Numbered from the stretch's first letter, positions 1-12,155 are shown. The stretch is DNA of 64,000 nucleotides from Phyllostachys edulis (GCA_036346405.1 CM070548.1:64380877-64444876), one strand, 5' to 3'. Numbers and translations are program-made. The notes: a model not told the origin generated them from the letters alone.

Positions 1-2742
1 GAACCTCCGATTCGTGGCTGTCAATCTGAGCCGTACATTTCGGAATCAACGGCTGCGATTCGCCCGGGCGTTCGCGCGCGCGAGTTCAAACGCGTCAATG
101 TCCGATGCGTGTGAGCCGTTGGATTTGATCTCAACGGTCCACATTCGTTTGATTCCGCGCGCGCGTCATTGCGTCGGCCGTTCATTTGAGCCGTCGGATC
201 CAAGATCAACGGCCCAGGCTTTTCCGCTTGGAATTCATTTTAGGAAATTCCCGAGAGAATTAATTGTGAGCTAAAAAAGGTATTAAACTTCAAAATTGTG
301 TAACTAATTCGTTTTAGCTCCGTTTTAGTTGATTCAAATTTTGTTAGCTCTGGTTTGAACTAAGATTTAATATAAAAATGGTTGGAAGCTTGGTTCAGCT
401 CCAGAAAATGGTTTGGTAAATTGGTTTAGAAATAGGCTTTAATTGTTGCTCTAAAAATTGCATTTAACTTGAAAATTGCATAAGTAATTCTCTGGAGATC
501 CTTTTTGAGTGAAACCAATTTTGTTGGGTTCCTCTATTAGTGTGCTTAATTTTAGAATAGGTTTTAGGCACGCCACTATTGTTAAAATCCTTGTGGGTGC
601 ATTTTGTTTGTGCTCTTTTGCATGTCTTTGAAAAATCCTATAAAATGCATCCTAACTCCAAATGAGGTGAATCCAATTGTGTTGTTCATCTCATGAGGTG
701 CTGTATTTACCATAAAAATCCCAAGTGCAACACCTCTTTGGAAAATTGTGCTAAAGAATTAAATTCGGATAAACAAGACGATTGTAATTTTTCAAAGATT
801 TTCCAAATTCTAATTTGTTTTGGCCATAACTTTTGCATTGAGAATCCAAATCAATTGATTCTTATTGATAAATTCATTAAAAATCATGCTCTACCTGTTG
901 TGTAAATTTCATGGATTTTGGTTGACTTTGGTTTTTAAGTCTTTTCGGTGTTCTTCGTTCTTATCGGTTCTTTTCGTTCTTTTCGTTAGGTGCCGACAAG
1001 TCCGTTGATAACAGAAGTGATCCTCTACAGCATATTGAGCAACTTCAGCAAGGCATGCAGTTTGATCATAATATCCCCATTACTTTCAAAGTCTAATACT
1101 TTGTTTACAAATTCTATATACATGCATGCTTTGTGTCAAAGTAATTTTCCCGATTAGAGGTAGTTATTCCTATTGCATGGTTGCCCTTAAATTGTTTATC
1201 CCCTGCCACAAAACATAAGTTATTAACCTCGCCGGTGAATTAGAGCCCGGTGGTTGAATTATGCTCTTTTATTGTCTTTACGGTGTTACGCTTAGAAATG
1301 CTTAGCTACCGGTAGAATTGGGCGGTTATCGACTTAGTTGATAACTTTGATCACACAAAATTATTATTACCATTATGCTCAGCACTTTGTGCTTTGTTAC
1401 TTTGTAAAGTCAAAAACTGAAACCGAAAAGGAAATGTTTGAGACTTGGGCATAATGGTTGATGGTGTGATCTTATGGTGTGACTGGAATGGTGCCCGAGT
1501 CAACAAGGACCGAGTTACTTGTGTCACTAAGCTGCGATTATTGCGTGCTAACCACACGAGGGGATATGGGACCTCTCTTGACTTAATACTTTGGCGTGTG
1601 TTAGCTCCGAGTCGCAGGAGGTTGTGTGTGTGTGTTGCGTTGAAAAAAAACTTGTGGTTATGTGTTGGGTGGCGGAGTGGAATCTGTTTAGGTTCTCCAC
1701 AATCAAGGGCATTGTAGTTGTCCTGAGCTTTACCCTATCGTGGTAGTTGACTTACGGCTTTACAATGACTCTGCCTCAACGTATGGGTTTCTATCCATAC
1801 GGGTGACTCAGTAGTTAATACACAATATTGGAAATATCTCGAGGACTTAGCCTTGCTTAAGCATACCTTCTAAGTGTGCTTGATCTAGTGGCAACAAAGG
1901 TCGCCTCGACGTGTGGGTACATTGGTACACCCCTGCAGGATTTAAACTATTCGAATAGCCTCGTCCTAGGTTATGGACATGCTTGGTAAGGTCGTGCAAG
2001 AACTAGACTATAACATTTAATTAAAACTTGATGTGGGTGGTATGAATGGGGAATTCATGCTATTGTTGTGGAGGCTATTGGGTTAGCCACTTCGAGATGT
2101 CTCTTTTATTATTGTTACTTGTTGTCTATTGCTTTTTGTCAAATAAAAACAGATTGTAAAACTGCTTTAAATCTATTACATTATTGCAAATGAAAACTTG
2201 CTTTATGCTAAAAATGAGTCTAGAGCCTCCTCCACTTAAATAAGCTTGCATGTAGCATATGTATAGGCCTGTTACACTACACGTAAGTCTTGCGAGTACA
2301 TTTTTGTACTCATTTGCTTTGCTTAATTAATTGTTGCAGAGGAGAAAGCTGATCCCCAAGGGATCCACTTTTGTGAGCTGTGTGGTGGGTTTGACGACTA
2401 GGTTGGCGGCCCGGTTGGTTGCCTTGTGGGTTAAAGGCACACTAATTGGCTCTTGTTTATCGCCATCTTATGGCTTTTGCTTCCGCTGTTTATTTATCTC
2501 TTAGTTGTTATTTGGCCGGTCGGCCCCTTTTGTAATAACTCTATTATGTATGTCTTTGGGTTTGCTTAGTTGTGCTTCGGTTCTATGTGTGGAATGGAAT
2601 TGATGCATAATTTTGTAAATGGGTATGTGTACTGCAAGTTCTTGGGAAGTACATGTATCTCGAGGCACGGGAAATTTTGTTTGCGATGCTAGGACTAAGT
2701 GGATGGTTAAGCATTACAAGCCGAATTTTTCGGGTCCTCACA
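1..2742 (+). mobile_element. 3' part of a long Ty3/Gypsy-type LTR, plus strand
   Basis: No coding frame of note is seen over 2.7 kb. The segment ends in ...cctcaca, a CA terminus, and its order of motifs mirrors, on the opposite strand, the long LTRs at 12407-16059 and 46815-50636 (for example the gtacccacacg-type block near 1910-1930 and the gcatgtcc-type block near 1975). I infer that it is the 3' part of a 3-4 kb LTR whose TG start lies left of the window. Long-LTR grass Gypsy families such as RIRE3/RIRE8 look like this, but the family assignment is inference. Confidence 0.5.
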
Positions 2743-3757
2743 TAAAATCTCCAAAGAGGAGGACTTAACGGTCAGATCTAACAAAGGGGAGGTCTGAACG
2801 GTTAAGATCTCCAAAGGGGAGGTCTTAACGGTCAGGTCTAACAAAGGGGAGGTCTTAACGGTTAAGATCTCCAAAGGGGAGGTCTTAACGGTCAGGTCTA
2901 ACAAAGGGGAGGTCTTAACGGTTAAGATCTCCAAAGGGGAGGTCTTAACGGTCAAATCTAACAAACGGGAGGTAAGCGATAGCGAGATAAGAAGCGGAAG
3001 ATGCGAGAGCCATTGAATTTCAATCGAATGGACCACAATGATTGGGCTGTTCGGACCATCCAGAGCTAACGCTAGATCTCAGCCATTGAACTGGATCGGG
3101 CGGTCCAAAACGGTTGGGTCGTTCGGACCGGTCGAACACCCCTGCAGATCAGACCGTCCAGCAAAGATCTAAGGGCTCAGAGAGGGTGGGACGTTCGGAC
3201 CATCCGAACATCTCAACAATATCAAACCGTTCGACGCAAATCGAACGGTACACAAGCGATAGAGGTCCAGATCAAGCGGAAGGCTCGAACGGACGCGAGG
3301 GAGGTCCAAATGAACGTATGGGGGGGTCCTAGAGGACAGGGGAGGTCCTGAAGGACACAGGGAGGTCCTGAAGGGCACGAGGAGGTCCAAATAAGCAAGG
3401 AGGAGGTCCTAAAGGACATGGGGAGGTCCAAATAAGTAAGGAGTTCCAACAGAACAAAGAGTGAGTTCAAATGAACTCGGATGAGGTTTTAGACCTGTGA
3501 AGGGAGGTCTGGACTAGATAAGATCCAACCACTTGGGAGGTCTGGACCAGAGAAGGACAAAACCATTGTAGAAAAGAGGAGATCACCAAAACTCTACAAA
3601 CTCAGCAAACCCACCAAGAGTTTTAGTTGAAGTTCAAGTTAGTCAATTGAAATCCATTTTCTAAAATTTCAAGTTATGCTTTGAATTCTCATCAAAACAA
3701 AATGGTTCTTTTTATTTTGAAAATCCAAAAAGGCTCTGAAAAATCAGGGTGTTACAA
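2743..3757 (-). mobile_element. 5' part of a long Gypsy-type LTR, minus strand
   Basis: Read on the minus strand from 3757, this begins TGTAACACCCTGATTTTTC, a classic start of grass Gypsy LTRs. It interrupts the Copia A 5' LTR: the base after 3757 resumes at the point corresponding to about 16540 in the Copia A 3' LTR. The inner end at 2743 meets the CA terminus of an oppositely oriented LTR, so the rest of this LTR is probably displaced beyond the left edge. No gene is seen; it holds a 60-bp tandem repeat and a ggaggtcc-rich stretch (about 3296-3530). Confidence 0.55.
2747..2973. repeat. 60-bp tandem repeat (about 3.7 copies)
   Basis: The sequence repeats with a period of exactly 60 bp. Each unit consists of two related 30-bp halves, one with aagatctccaaagggga and one with caggtctaacaaagggga, both followed by ggtcttaacgg. 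A minus-strand open frame across it gives a repetitive peptide, which is a by-product of the repeat and not a gene. Confidence 0.9.
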
Positions 3758-4602
3758 AACCCTAGTTTTGTTTTTGTGTTTAGGGAGAAGATAGTTGGAG
3801 GTTAGGGTTCCAGGGAGTTTGATTTGATTTTGTGCTCATGTATTGAGTCTTTGTCCTCCATTGATGGAGTGGCTGCAAACCAATACCATATCAAATCAAT
3901 CCAAAGAAAGTTGTATCAAAGATGAGTCTATTTGCTTTCTTTCTCTCTATTTGATGATTTTGAGTCATTCTTTGATCCGCAAGTTTTTGCTTGGTTTTTT
4001 GTCTTGATCTAACTTGCTGTGATATGTGGGAATCCATCTAGGATCATCTTGATCATCAATCACCCACGAGCAAGTCTCTAGATCATATTTCGTTTTTGAC
4101 TCGTTTTGGATCCACCTTTGTTGAAACTGAAAAAGATAGGAACTTTGGTATGGATCTGTGCGATCCTTGATTGGAATAGGTTCCTAATATCTTTTAGAAG
4201 GTGTGTCTCAAGTTTCGTAGAGTTTGGCGCATAGATCAAAAGTTAGACCGATTTGGGTTTGATTTTTCAGTCGCTTCCAATTACTCGTCAGTCCATCAAC
4301 TGATTTATAACGCCGGTCAAACCGCCCAATGGTCGACCATAATTTTGCCGCCACCGATCACTTGCATTGGTCCGATCACAAGAATACACGCTCGGCCGAC
4401 CGCCCACTAGGGTTTGAGCTCTATACTGGTCTTTTGCTTTGGGGGTTTTGGTTTGGATTCAATACAAGTTTTCCACTGTACTTGTAGATTGATCTTCTTA
4501 GCTTCCATAAGTACTGAAGTGAAATTGGTGTTGAATCCATTCAAAGTGAAAAAGTGAGCGTGCTCCTATTCACCCCCCTCTAGTCGCCTTTTCGGTCGAA
4601 CA
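3758..4602 (+). mobile_element. Copia A 5' LTR, truncated 3' portion
   Basis: This segment matches 16541-16881 plus 19144-19650 of the 3' LTR almost base for base by eye (shared blocks such as gatagttggaggttaggg and gtgagcgtgctcctattc). It ends ...tcggtcgaaca at 4602, followed by a primer-binding site. Its 5' half is missing from the window because of the Gypsy LTR insertion ending at 3757. Confidence 0.9.
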
Positions 4603-4604
4603 AG

Positions 4605-4616
4605 TGGTATCAGAGC
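4605..4616 (+). other. Copia A primer-binding site
   Basis: tggtatcagagc lies two bases after the 5' LTR. It is complementary to the 3' end of initiator tRNA-Met, the usual minus-strand primer of Copia elements. Confidence 0.9.
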
Positions 4617-4660
4617 CCAGTTAGTTCAATCTTGATCTTAACCGGTCACTGAACTTGGCG

Positions 4661-6650
4661 ATGGATAAGTACTCGACCAAGCCGCATGTCTTCGATGGGC
4701 TCGACTATGCCTATTGGAAGAATCACATACGAGTCTTCCTTCAGAGCGAAGGACAAGCTGTATGGGAGGTTGTTCGAGCACCACTCATTTTGCCTGAGGT
4801 TGCTTTGCCGGGTTCAGCAGCCCTTTTGGCAAACAACCATAAGGCTAAGAACCTCCTATATGCTGGGCTTAGTAGACAGGAGTACGATAGAATTTGCAAC
4901 CTTGAGACCGCACATGAGATCTAGAACACCCTCAAAACTTACCATGAGGGATCGTTCCAGATCAAGCAAGTGCGCCAGACGGTCTACAAGCGAGAGTATA
5001 ACAAATTCGAGATGCGTCCTGGCGAGAGCATCGATGACGTTTTTACTCGCTTCAACAAGGTGATCAATCAGATGAGAGCTGTTGACATTGAGTACTCTCA
5101 ATTTAAGAATGCCACCCACCACTTGGCTGCAATCAACACCAAGGAGTGGGAGATGAATGCTACTGCCATTGAGGAGAATTTCGATCTCTCTACTCTTACT
5201 TTGGAGCTGCTTTATAGCAAGCTCAAGACTCATGAGATCAAGAGAGGCAGTCTTCCTAAGAAGGATAACATGGCTTTGGTAGCTAATCCTTTGAAAAGAA
5301 TTTCTGATGGTTCTTCTGAGTCTTCTAGATTTTCTCTTGCGTGTATATCTATAATTCAAGGAGAAGAGTTTGAGAGTCTTCCTGAGGCTGATTTAGCTCT
5401 TTTAGCCAAGAAAGTCACACGGGCATATAACAATGTTAGAAACAAGAAGAGAGGTGGCCCTGTGACGTGCTATGAGTATGGAGAGCTATATCACATCTGG
5501 GCAAACTGCCCCAAGATGAAAGGTAAGGGCAACCGCAAGGATGAGAAGCCTGCCCGAAAGAAGTCTCAAGGGGGCGAGCCCAAGTATGATGCTGCCTAGC
5601 TCATGAAGGCTGCTCACCGGGTCCTTGACGCTTTTGGAGAGCAATCCATGAGCGATGTGGACTCCAGGAGCGAGGAGGACAAGGAGGAGGAGGAGCTTCC
5701 TCAAGACAAGAAAGGGAAGGCCAATGACTTCACCGGCATGTGCTTCATGGCCGACTCCGTCGACGCCGATGACAACGATGAGGTACCTCTCTCCTATGAT
5801 GTTCTTTCTGCTAGATGTGACAACATGTTTGAGCAACTCATGAGTCAGGATAAGGCATTAGAGTTTATCATGACTAGGAACAAGGATTTAGAGTCACAAG
5901 TAGACAATTTGACGTTAGAACTTGCTAATGCTAAGACTCTTGAATCTGATGAATGTTCATCTTGCCATGCTTTACATTCTGAATTTGCTAAACTGTAATC
6001 TGCTCATGATATTACTTTGCATCAACTTGAAAATGCTAGGACTGAGCTAATTGATATTAAATCTGCTCCTTGTGAAAAATGCTTAGAGTCTAGCAAGTTG
6101 GATGCCTCTGGTAATGTCAAATCTAACTTTTGCTCTTTCTGCTTAGAACGTGAACATGAAGTTAAAGATATTCTAGAAGCAGTTAGAGCTAAATATGCCA
6201 AGCTTAAGGACACAATTGAGTCTACACCTTGTGCCTCATGTGCAGCCTATAAGCTTGAAGTTGCTTTTTTTTAAGGAGAAACATGCTAGAGCCATTAAGG
6301 CCAAGACTTGTGATTCATGTGTTAACTTTGGAAAAGAAAATGCTTACCTTAAGGACACACTAGAAAAATTCTCTAAAGGTAAGAAACAGTTAAACATGAT
6401 TCTGGACACGTCTAAATCTCCTTATAAGAAGCAAGGGTTAGGATACAAATCTGCCCAGGACAAATCCAAGCCTAATGTCATTCAGGTCTTGGAAAATGGC
6501 TTAGTTGAATTCACAACCTAACCTGCAAAAACAATTTTCAAATTTACAGATTTTGTCCAACCTTCTTTTGAGCCAAAAGGTGCTTCTCCCAGTGGTACAA
6601 AATACCATTGCACCTATTGCAAGAAGAGTGGACATTTGGTTAAGTTCTGT
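4661..6650 (+). pseudogene. Copia A gag (degenerate)
   Basis: Gag is the capsid/nucleocapsid protein of the retroelement particle. The start at 4661 (MDKYSTKPHVFDG) follows the primer-binding site by about 45 bp. The N-terminal region has the typical YWKNHIRVFLQ block. A degenerate CCHC knuckle at about 5470 (CYEYGELYHIWANC) has its second Cys replaced by Tyr. A Cys-pair and coiled-coil-like extension follows at 5800-6400, and an intact knuckle CTYCKKSGHLVKFC lies near 6607-6650. Stops interrupt the frame at 4921 (Trp to TAG type), 5597, 5996 and 6519, and there is a frameshift near 6265 in a T run. The long Gag with a second knuckle fits the Sirevirus/Maximus lineage (inference). Confidence 0.85.
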
Positions 6651-6936
6651 TGGCGTAGGTTGAAAAATGCTAAGAAAAATCTTGCTAGAATTTCATCTCA
6701 TCAACCTAGAGCTCTTATGAGACATGGTCATTTAGAAAGGAAGAAACCTGGACTAGGATTTGTTTCACATGCTCATCATCATAATGTTCCTAGACAAGAT
6801 GCTTCTCATGTTTGTGTAACCATTGCTCATAACAAAACTTCAAATAAAATCAAGGATAGCACTTCTGCTTTGCATACTACTCGCGGACATGTGTCTCAGT
6901 ACTGGGTTCCCAAGTCGCTTTTAACTAACCCTAGTA

Positions 6937-8292
6937 TTGAGACACATCGATCTTTTGTGCCTTGATTTTCAGGATCGCCGCGGAAGGAGGAAGAACACGT
7001 GGCTCGTCGACTCCGGCTGTTCACGCCATATGACCGGAGACTCAAGATGGTTCACTTCCTTCACGCAGTCGACGGGTGATGACTTCATCACCTTTGGAGA
7101 TGATACACAAGGGCGAATTGAAGGAACAGGATCAATCAAGGTGAATGACAGATTCATCTTGAAGGACGTCGCCCTTGTCGACAAGCTAAGGTACAACTTG
7201 CTTTCTATTTCGCAGCTTTTTGATGATGGCTACGAAACTCGTTTTAAGAAAAATGTCTGTCGTGTGCTTGATTCTGCCAGTGAGCTTGTTTTTGGGATTT
7301 CTAGAGTTGGTAGAATCTTTGGAGCTGATTTTTCTAAATCTCTTGCTGGATCTCTCAAATGTTTAATTGCATCTTCTTCTGATATCTGGCTTTGGCACCG
7401 ACGTTTGGGGCACATTGGTTTTGATCATCTGACGCGAGTTAGCGGCCTTGATCTCATGAGAGGTTTGCCTAAACTCAAAGTCGTCAAGGATGTTGTATGT
7501 GAGCCCTGTAGGCATGGCAAGCAAGTTACCGCCTCACACCCTTCATTGACTATGGTCATGACTGACGGACCAGGACAGTTGCTTCATATAGATACTGTAG
7601 GTCCTGCTAGGGTTCGGTCAGTCAGTGGAAAATGGTATATTCTTGTCATAGTCGATGATTTTTCGAGATACTCTTGGATGTTCTTTCTTGCTTCGAAGGA
7701 TGAGGTTTTTTATCATTATCATGATCTTGTTCTTCGTTTGGCTTCTGAACTTCCTGGTGCCTTGAGAGCGATCCGTAGTGACAATGGCACGGAGTTCAAG
7801 AATGCTTCTTTTGCGTCTTTTTGTGCTGAGTGCGGCATTGAGCATCAGTTCTATTCTCCACACGTCCCTCAACAAAATAGCATTGTGGAAAGGAAGAACA
7901 GAACCTTAGTCAAGATGGCTAGGACGATACTAGATGAGTATAGCACACCGAGGAGGTTTTGGGCCGAAGCTATTGCTACAGCTTGTTATATTTCAAACTG
8001 TGTCTTCTTGAGACCGTCTTTAGGCAAGACTTCTTATGGGCTTCATTTTGGTAGAAAACCCTCTGTCTCTCACTTTCGAGTCTTTGGATCAAAGTGTTTT
8101 ATTCTCAAGATAGAGAACCTAGATAAATTTGAATCAAGGACTTGTGATGGTTTATGTCTGGGTTGTCCTGCTCATTCGAGGGGTTTTCGGGTCTTTAATG
8201 TTGAAACTAACATTGTCAAGGAGACATGCAATGTCACTTTTGATGAGACTAGCCCTGGAGCTAGATCCGATGTTTCGGTGACTTACAGGTGA
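6937..8292 (+). pseudogene. Copia A pol: protease and integrase
   Basis: The 451-codon open frame starts with the aspartic protease motif WLVDSGCSRHMTGD (near 7000-7040). It continues into the integrase zinc-binding HHCC region (HRRLGHIGFDHL, CEPC, about 7390-7515). The integrase core follows: HIDTVGPA for the first Asp (about 7590), RSDNGTEFKN for the second Asp (about 7780-7800) and NSIVERKNRT for the Glu (about 7876-7905). This is the longest uninterrupted piece of the element, but it is cut from gag and from reverse transcriptase by stops and frameshifts, so no polyprotein can be made. Confidence 0.9.
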
Positions 8293-9320
8293 CAGAGAGT
8301 ATTTTTGTTGAAGAAGATGATGATGAATTCAATATTGCTCCTTCACCTGCTGATGATGTTCCTGTCCAAGCTCTAGAACCTGCGACGATTGCTTCACCTC
8401 CAATTGAGGTTCCTGCTGCATCTTCTTCATCAGCAGTACCTACGGAGGTTGAGGAGATGCTATCTCCCCCAGGCGCTCCACTACACATTCAGAAGCAACA
8501 TCCTCCAGATCAGATGATTGATAATCTTCATGAGCGAGTCACTCGCTCCAAGTATCATGGTCCGAGTTTTTTCTCTCACTCTGCATTTATAGCTTCTTTT
8601 GAACCCCACGATATATCACATGCTTTATCTGATTCTAGCTAGGTCAATGCCATACATGAGGAGTTAGAGAATTTTGAAAGAAATAAAGTCTGAAACCTTG
8701 TAGAACCTCCTAGTGGTCATAATGTAATAGGAACCCGTTGGGTTTTAAAAAATAAATAAAATGAGGATGGTTCTGTGGTTAGAAACAAGGCTAGGTTGGT
8801 AGCTTAGGGCTTTAGCCAGGTTGAGGGGTTAGATTTTGATGAGACCTTTGCTCCTGTTGCTAGACTAGAAGCCATTCGCTTTCTGCTTGCGTTTGCTGCA
8901 TCTAAAGGTTTTAGGTTGCATCAAATGGATGTTAAGAGTGCCTTTCTAAATGGTTTTATAGAGGAGGAAGTGTATATTAGGAAACCCCCTGGCTTTGAGA
9001 ATCCCAAGTACCCTGATCGTGTTTTCAAGCTATCCAAAGCCTTGTATGGTCTTAAGCAAGCCCCTAGAGCCTGGTATGATAAACTTAAGACCTTCTTGCT
9101 TAAGAATGATTTTGAAATGGGAAAAGTTGATAAGACTCTTTTCATTCTTAGACATGTCAATGACTTTCTGCTTGTTCAAATTTACGTTGATGATATTATC
9201 TTTGGTGGTTCCTCTCATTCTCTTGTTTTCAATTTTTCTGAGACCATGTCCAGGGAATTTGAGATGAGTATGATGGGCGAGCTCAACTACTTTCTAGGGC
9301 TTCAAATCTAGCAATGTAAG
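8289..9320 (+). pseudogene. Copia A pol: integrase C-terminus and reverse transcriptase
   Basis: A Pro/Ser/acid-rich linker (8289-8640) leads into reverse transcriptase, with GTRWVLKNK at about 8730, MDVKSAFLNG at about 8925 and YGLKQAPRAWYDKL at about 9045. The catalytic box IYVDDIIFGG at about 9180-9210 has both Asp residues intact. Stops at 8641, 8690, 8757, 8805 and 9309 break the frame; the one at 9309 sits right after YFLGLQI. It synthesised element cDNA when the parent was active. Confidence 0.88.
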
Positions 9321-10096
9321 GAAGGGATCTTCATCCATCAGACGAAATACACCAAGGATCTGCTCAAGCGCTTTGAGATGGGTGACTGCAAGCCGATCGC
9401 CACTCCCATGGCGAGCTCGACTGCTTTGGATCCAGATGAGGAAGGAGAAGCCGTGGATCAACGTGAGTACCGCAGCATGATCGACTCTCTTCTGTACCTA
9501 ACGGCCTCAAGACCGGACATCCACTTCGCGGTCTGCCTTTGTGCGAGGTTTCAGGCGTCTCCGAGGACTTCACATCGCCAAGCCGTTAAGCGCATCTTCA
9601 GGTATTTACACTCTACCCTCGAGTATGTCATTTGGTATTCTTGCTCCTCTTCGTTGTCCATTCGGGGGTTTTCTGATACTAATTTTGCGGGCTGTCGACT
9701 AGATAGGAAGAGTACCTCTGGCACTTGTCATTTCTTAGGCACTTCTCTTGTCTCTTGGTCGTCTAGGAAGCAGTCCTCTGTTGCACAATCCTTCTTTGAA
9801 AAGTTGAATATGTAGTCAGCCGGTAGTTGTCAGAGTCGATTTTGTGGATGGTGTCCACTCTTAATGACTTTGGTTTAAATTTTGCTAGTGTTCCTATTTT
9901 CTGTGATAACACTTTTGCTATTAACATTGCTAAAAACCCAGTGCAACATTTTAGGACCAAGCACATAGACATTCGCTATCACTTTCTCAGAGACCATGTT
10001 GAGAAGGGTGATATTGTGCTGCATTTTGTGGAGTCCGAGGCTCAGTTAGCTGATATCCTCACTAAGCCTTTAGACCCAACAAGTTTGCCACCTTGA
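9321..10096 (+). pseudogene. Copia A pol: RNase H domain
   Basis: Copia-type RNase H in two frames, 9378-9815 and 9827-10096. Visible motifs are MASSTALDPDEEGE, ASRPDIHFAVCL, GCRLDRKSTSGTCHFLG and, at the end, HIDIRYHFLRDHVEKGDI with ADILTKPL. The frame breaks near 9815. The terminal stop at 10094 is where intact Copia pol genes end. Confidence 0.88.
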
Positions 10097-11905
10097 GAAG
10101 CGATTTAGGGGTAATTTATCCCTATGGGTTGGTTTGAGAGGGAGTTGGATCTTTTCTGATCTTTCCTTGTTCATCTAATCTTTTCTTGATCTTCTTTTGA
10201 ACTTTTTGATCCTTTTTGATCTTTTAGGTTTTTTGAGTTTTTCTCGCATCTCATTGTATCATATTGCATTCATATGAAAAACACAAAAAGATGCATTGTA
10301 ATTTAAGCTTTATTGCTTGCCTTTTAAAAATTGATGAAGCTTTGCTTATTACCCTTTGGAGCTTTAGTATTTCAATTCTTGCTCAATGCCATGTCTAGTT
10401 CTTTGACTTGCTAGAATTATCATGCTTTCACACGTGTAGCTAAGTCTTTGTTGAATGAGCTAGAACTTTAAAAACTACTTGAACTAAAACTGCAATCTGT
10501 GGATGTTTTAGCTAGTTGCGCAATTAGTGCTCCTTTTGCGACATTGACCCTGTCAAAATTGCTTTGTTAGCTCTTGAATCTAAAATTGATCATTACTTGA
10601 GCTTCTTGTTCTTCTGAGAATCTAAAATTACTCTTGTGCAAAATGAAAAATAAAAAATCAATTTCAAGATTGTCTTGTGCGTAAATTGTGTCAAACTGCT
10701 CTCACGAGACTGCATGTCAAAGACATGAACTTGGAGATAGTTTGATGATCCAGACGATCTCGTGGGGACTACTTGTCAAAACTGACATGAACCTCAAGAT
10801 TTGTCGCCCTGGTAGAAGTTTAGGAAGATTTTGTGGATGGCTCCTAGTCTAGGATCTTCTTCACTAAAATATACCTTTAATCAACTTCTGGTCGAAACTT
10901 AGGAAGAGTTTGTGGATGGCTCCTAGTCCAGGATTTTCTTCCCTAAGTTAGATCATTAGTCAACTTCAATATTCATTGCAAATGAAAAACTGTTGAAAAA
11001 TGGGCGTTTGAGAAAATTGAGCAAAATGATTCAATTTAGAACCTGTTTGTCTCTTAATGTGGTCATTATTAGCTTTTTGATCTCACATTGATATTTTGAC
11101 ATGGCCATTATCATTTTAGGGTCCCTGTTGATGAACTTGTTAAATTTGAAGCTTTGCTTAAATTGTTACAATTCATTGCTTTACATTGAGCCTTCTAACT
11201 TAGCTTTGGTATATATGTCTTAACATGATCTTGCTAGCGCCTTCAGGCTTGATATGTCTTGTGCAACTTTAGAAATGCTAGCTTGTTCTTTTGGGTAATC
11301 TCCAAAGCTTCTTGTACTCAGAAATTGAAAAATACAAAAATGAAGCCAGTCCATTGTATTTCATGCATGCTCCTTCTTATGCTTTTTCCTCATTCTGTAT
11401 TTGTCATCTCTGGACGAGAAAAATGCGTGCTTCCTTGATGACTCCATTGTCAAAGGGGGGAGAAGATATATCAAAGTTGTATAAAGGGGAGAAGATATAA
11501 AAATGTTAAAAAGGGGGAGCCTCTTGGAGAAAAATAGAAATTTTTGAGATTTTCTGAAATTTGAGGATCATAGTGAGGGGGAATCTCTTATTTTCATTCT
11601 TATGGTCTCATTGCTACTTCTTGACTTGAATTGCAATTCTTGATCCTCATGATGATCAAAGGTCATATCGAACAATTGTTCTTTCATATGGACCTTAAGT
11701 GAGATTTTGACTCTTTCTGGAAAATGAAGCTTTCTCGCTTTCTTTTGTCCTATCTCACTTGCCTATGCTATTCTAAAACCAACTTAGTCATTCCCTTTGC
11801 TTTCTCTTGCATTTGGACCAAGTTGTGCCTTTGTACGAAAACATCAAGTTTTTACTTTTCAAACCTCAAAATTTGCATTTGTTGGAAATTTCCAATGTGT
11901 TCATC
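10097..11905 (+). other. Copia A 3' non-coding region with multiple purine tracts
   Basis: 1.8 kb lies between pol and the 3' LTR, with no convincing gene. A segment containing tggatggctcctagtc occurs twice, about 79 bp apart (about 10816-10868 and 10895-10947), and again reversed in Copia E near 63850. From 11450 to 11590 there are several purine tracts resembling the true PPT (caaaggggggagaag, aaaggggagaag, aaaagggggag, gagggggaa). Multiple PPTs before the 3' LTR are a described trait of Sireviruses. Confidence 0.7.
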
Positions 11906-11916
11906 AAGGGGGAGAT
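11906..11916 (+). other. Copia A polypurine tract
   Basis: aagggggagat lies immediately before the TG of the 3' LTR. It is the plus-strand priming site. The same string in reverse complement flanks the Copia E LTR. Confidence 0.88.
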
Positions 11917-12039
11917 TGTGGATATCATGGGGATATGCTCATGATCTTAGGATGATATTACAATTGGCAATGTCGTTAAAGGTTTGTCGAAACACGCGTT
12001 TTCGTCAAAGTGTGGAATGCTGTCAGGTCAAGTGCGCTC

Positions 12040-12155
12040 AGACCAGCGTTCAAGGCGCGGTCAGACCGGCTGGCGGTCAGACCGACGTTCAAGGCATGGT
12101 CAAACCGGCCTGTGGTTAGACCGGCCATTGAATGGCGGTCTGACCGATTTATTAC
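12040..12155. repeat. Palindromic promoter-proximal motif cluster in Copia A LTR
   Basis: Several copies of the near-palindrome cggtcagaccg and variants (ggtcagaccg, ggtcaaaccgg, ggtctgaccg) occur here. Diverged versions occur at 4303-4410 and 19345-19460. Palindrome clusters near the transcription start are described for Sirevirus LTRs; their function is unknown. Confidence 0.7.

Noticed and set aside
2707..3036. A 109-residue minus-strand frame with a repetitive LTVKTSPL motif
   Set aside because: Produced by the 60-bp tandem repeat; 60 is a multiple of three so the frame stays open by chance.
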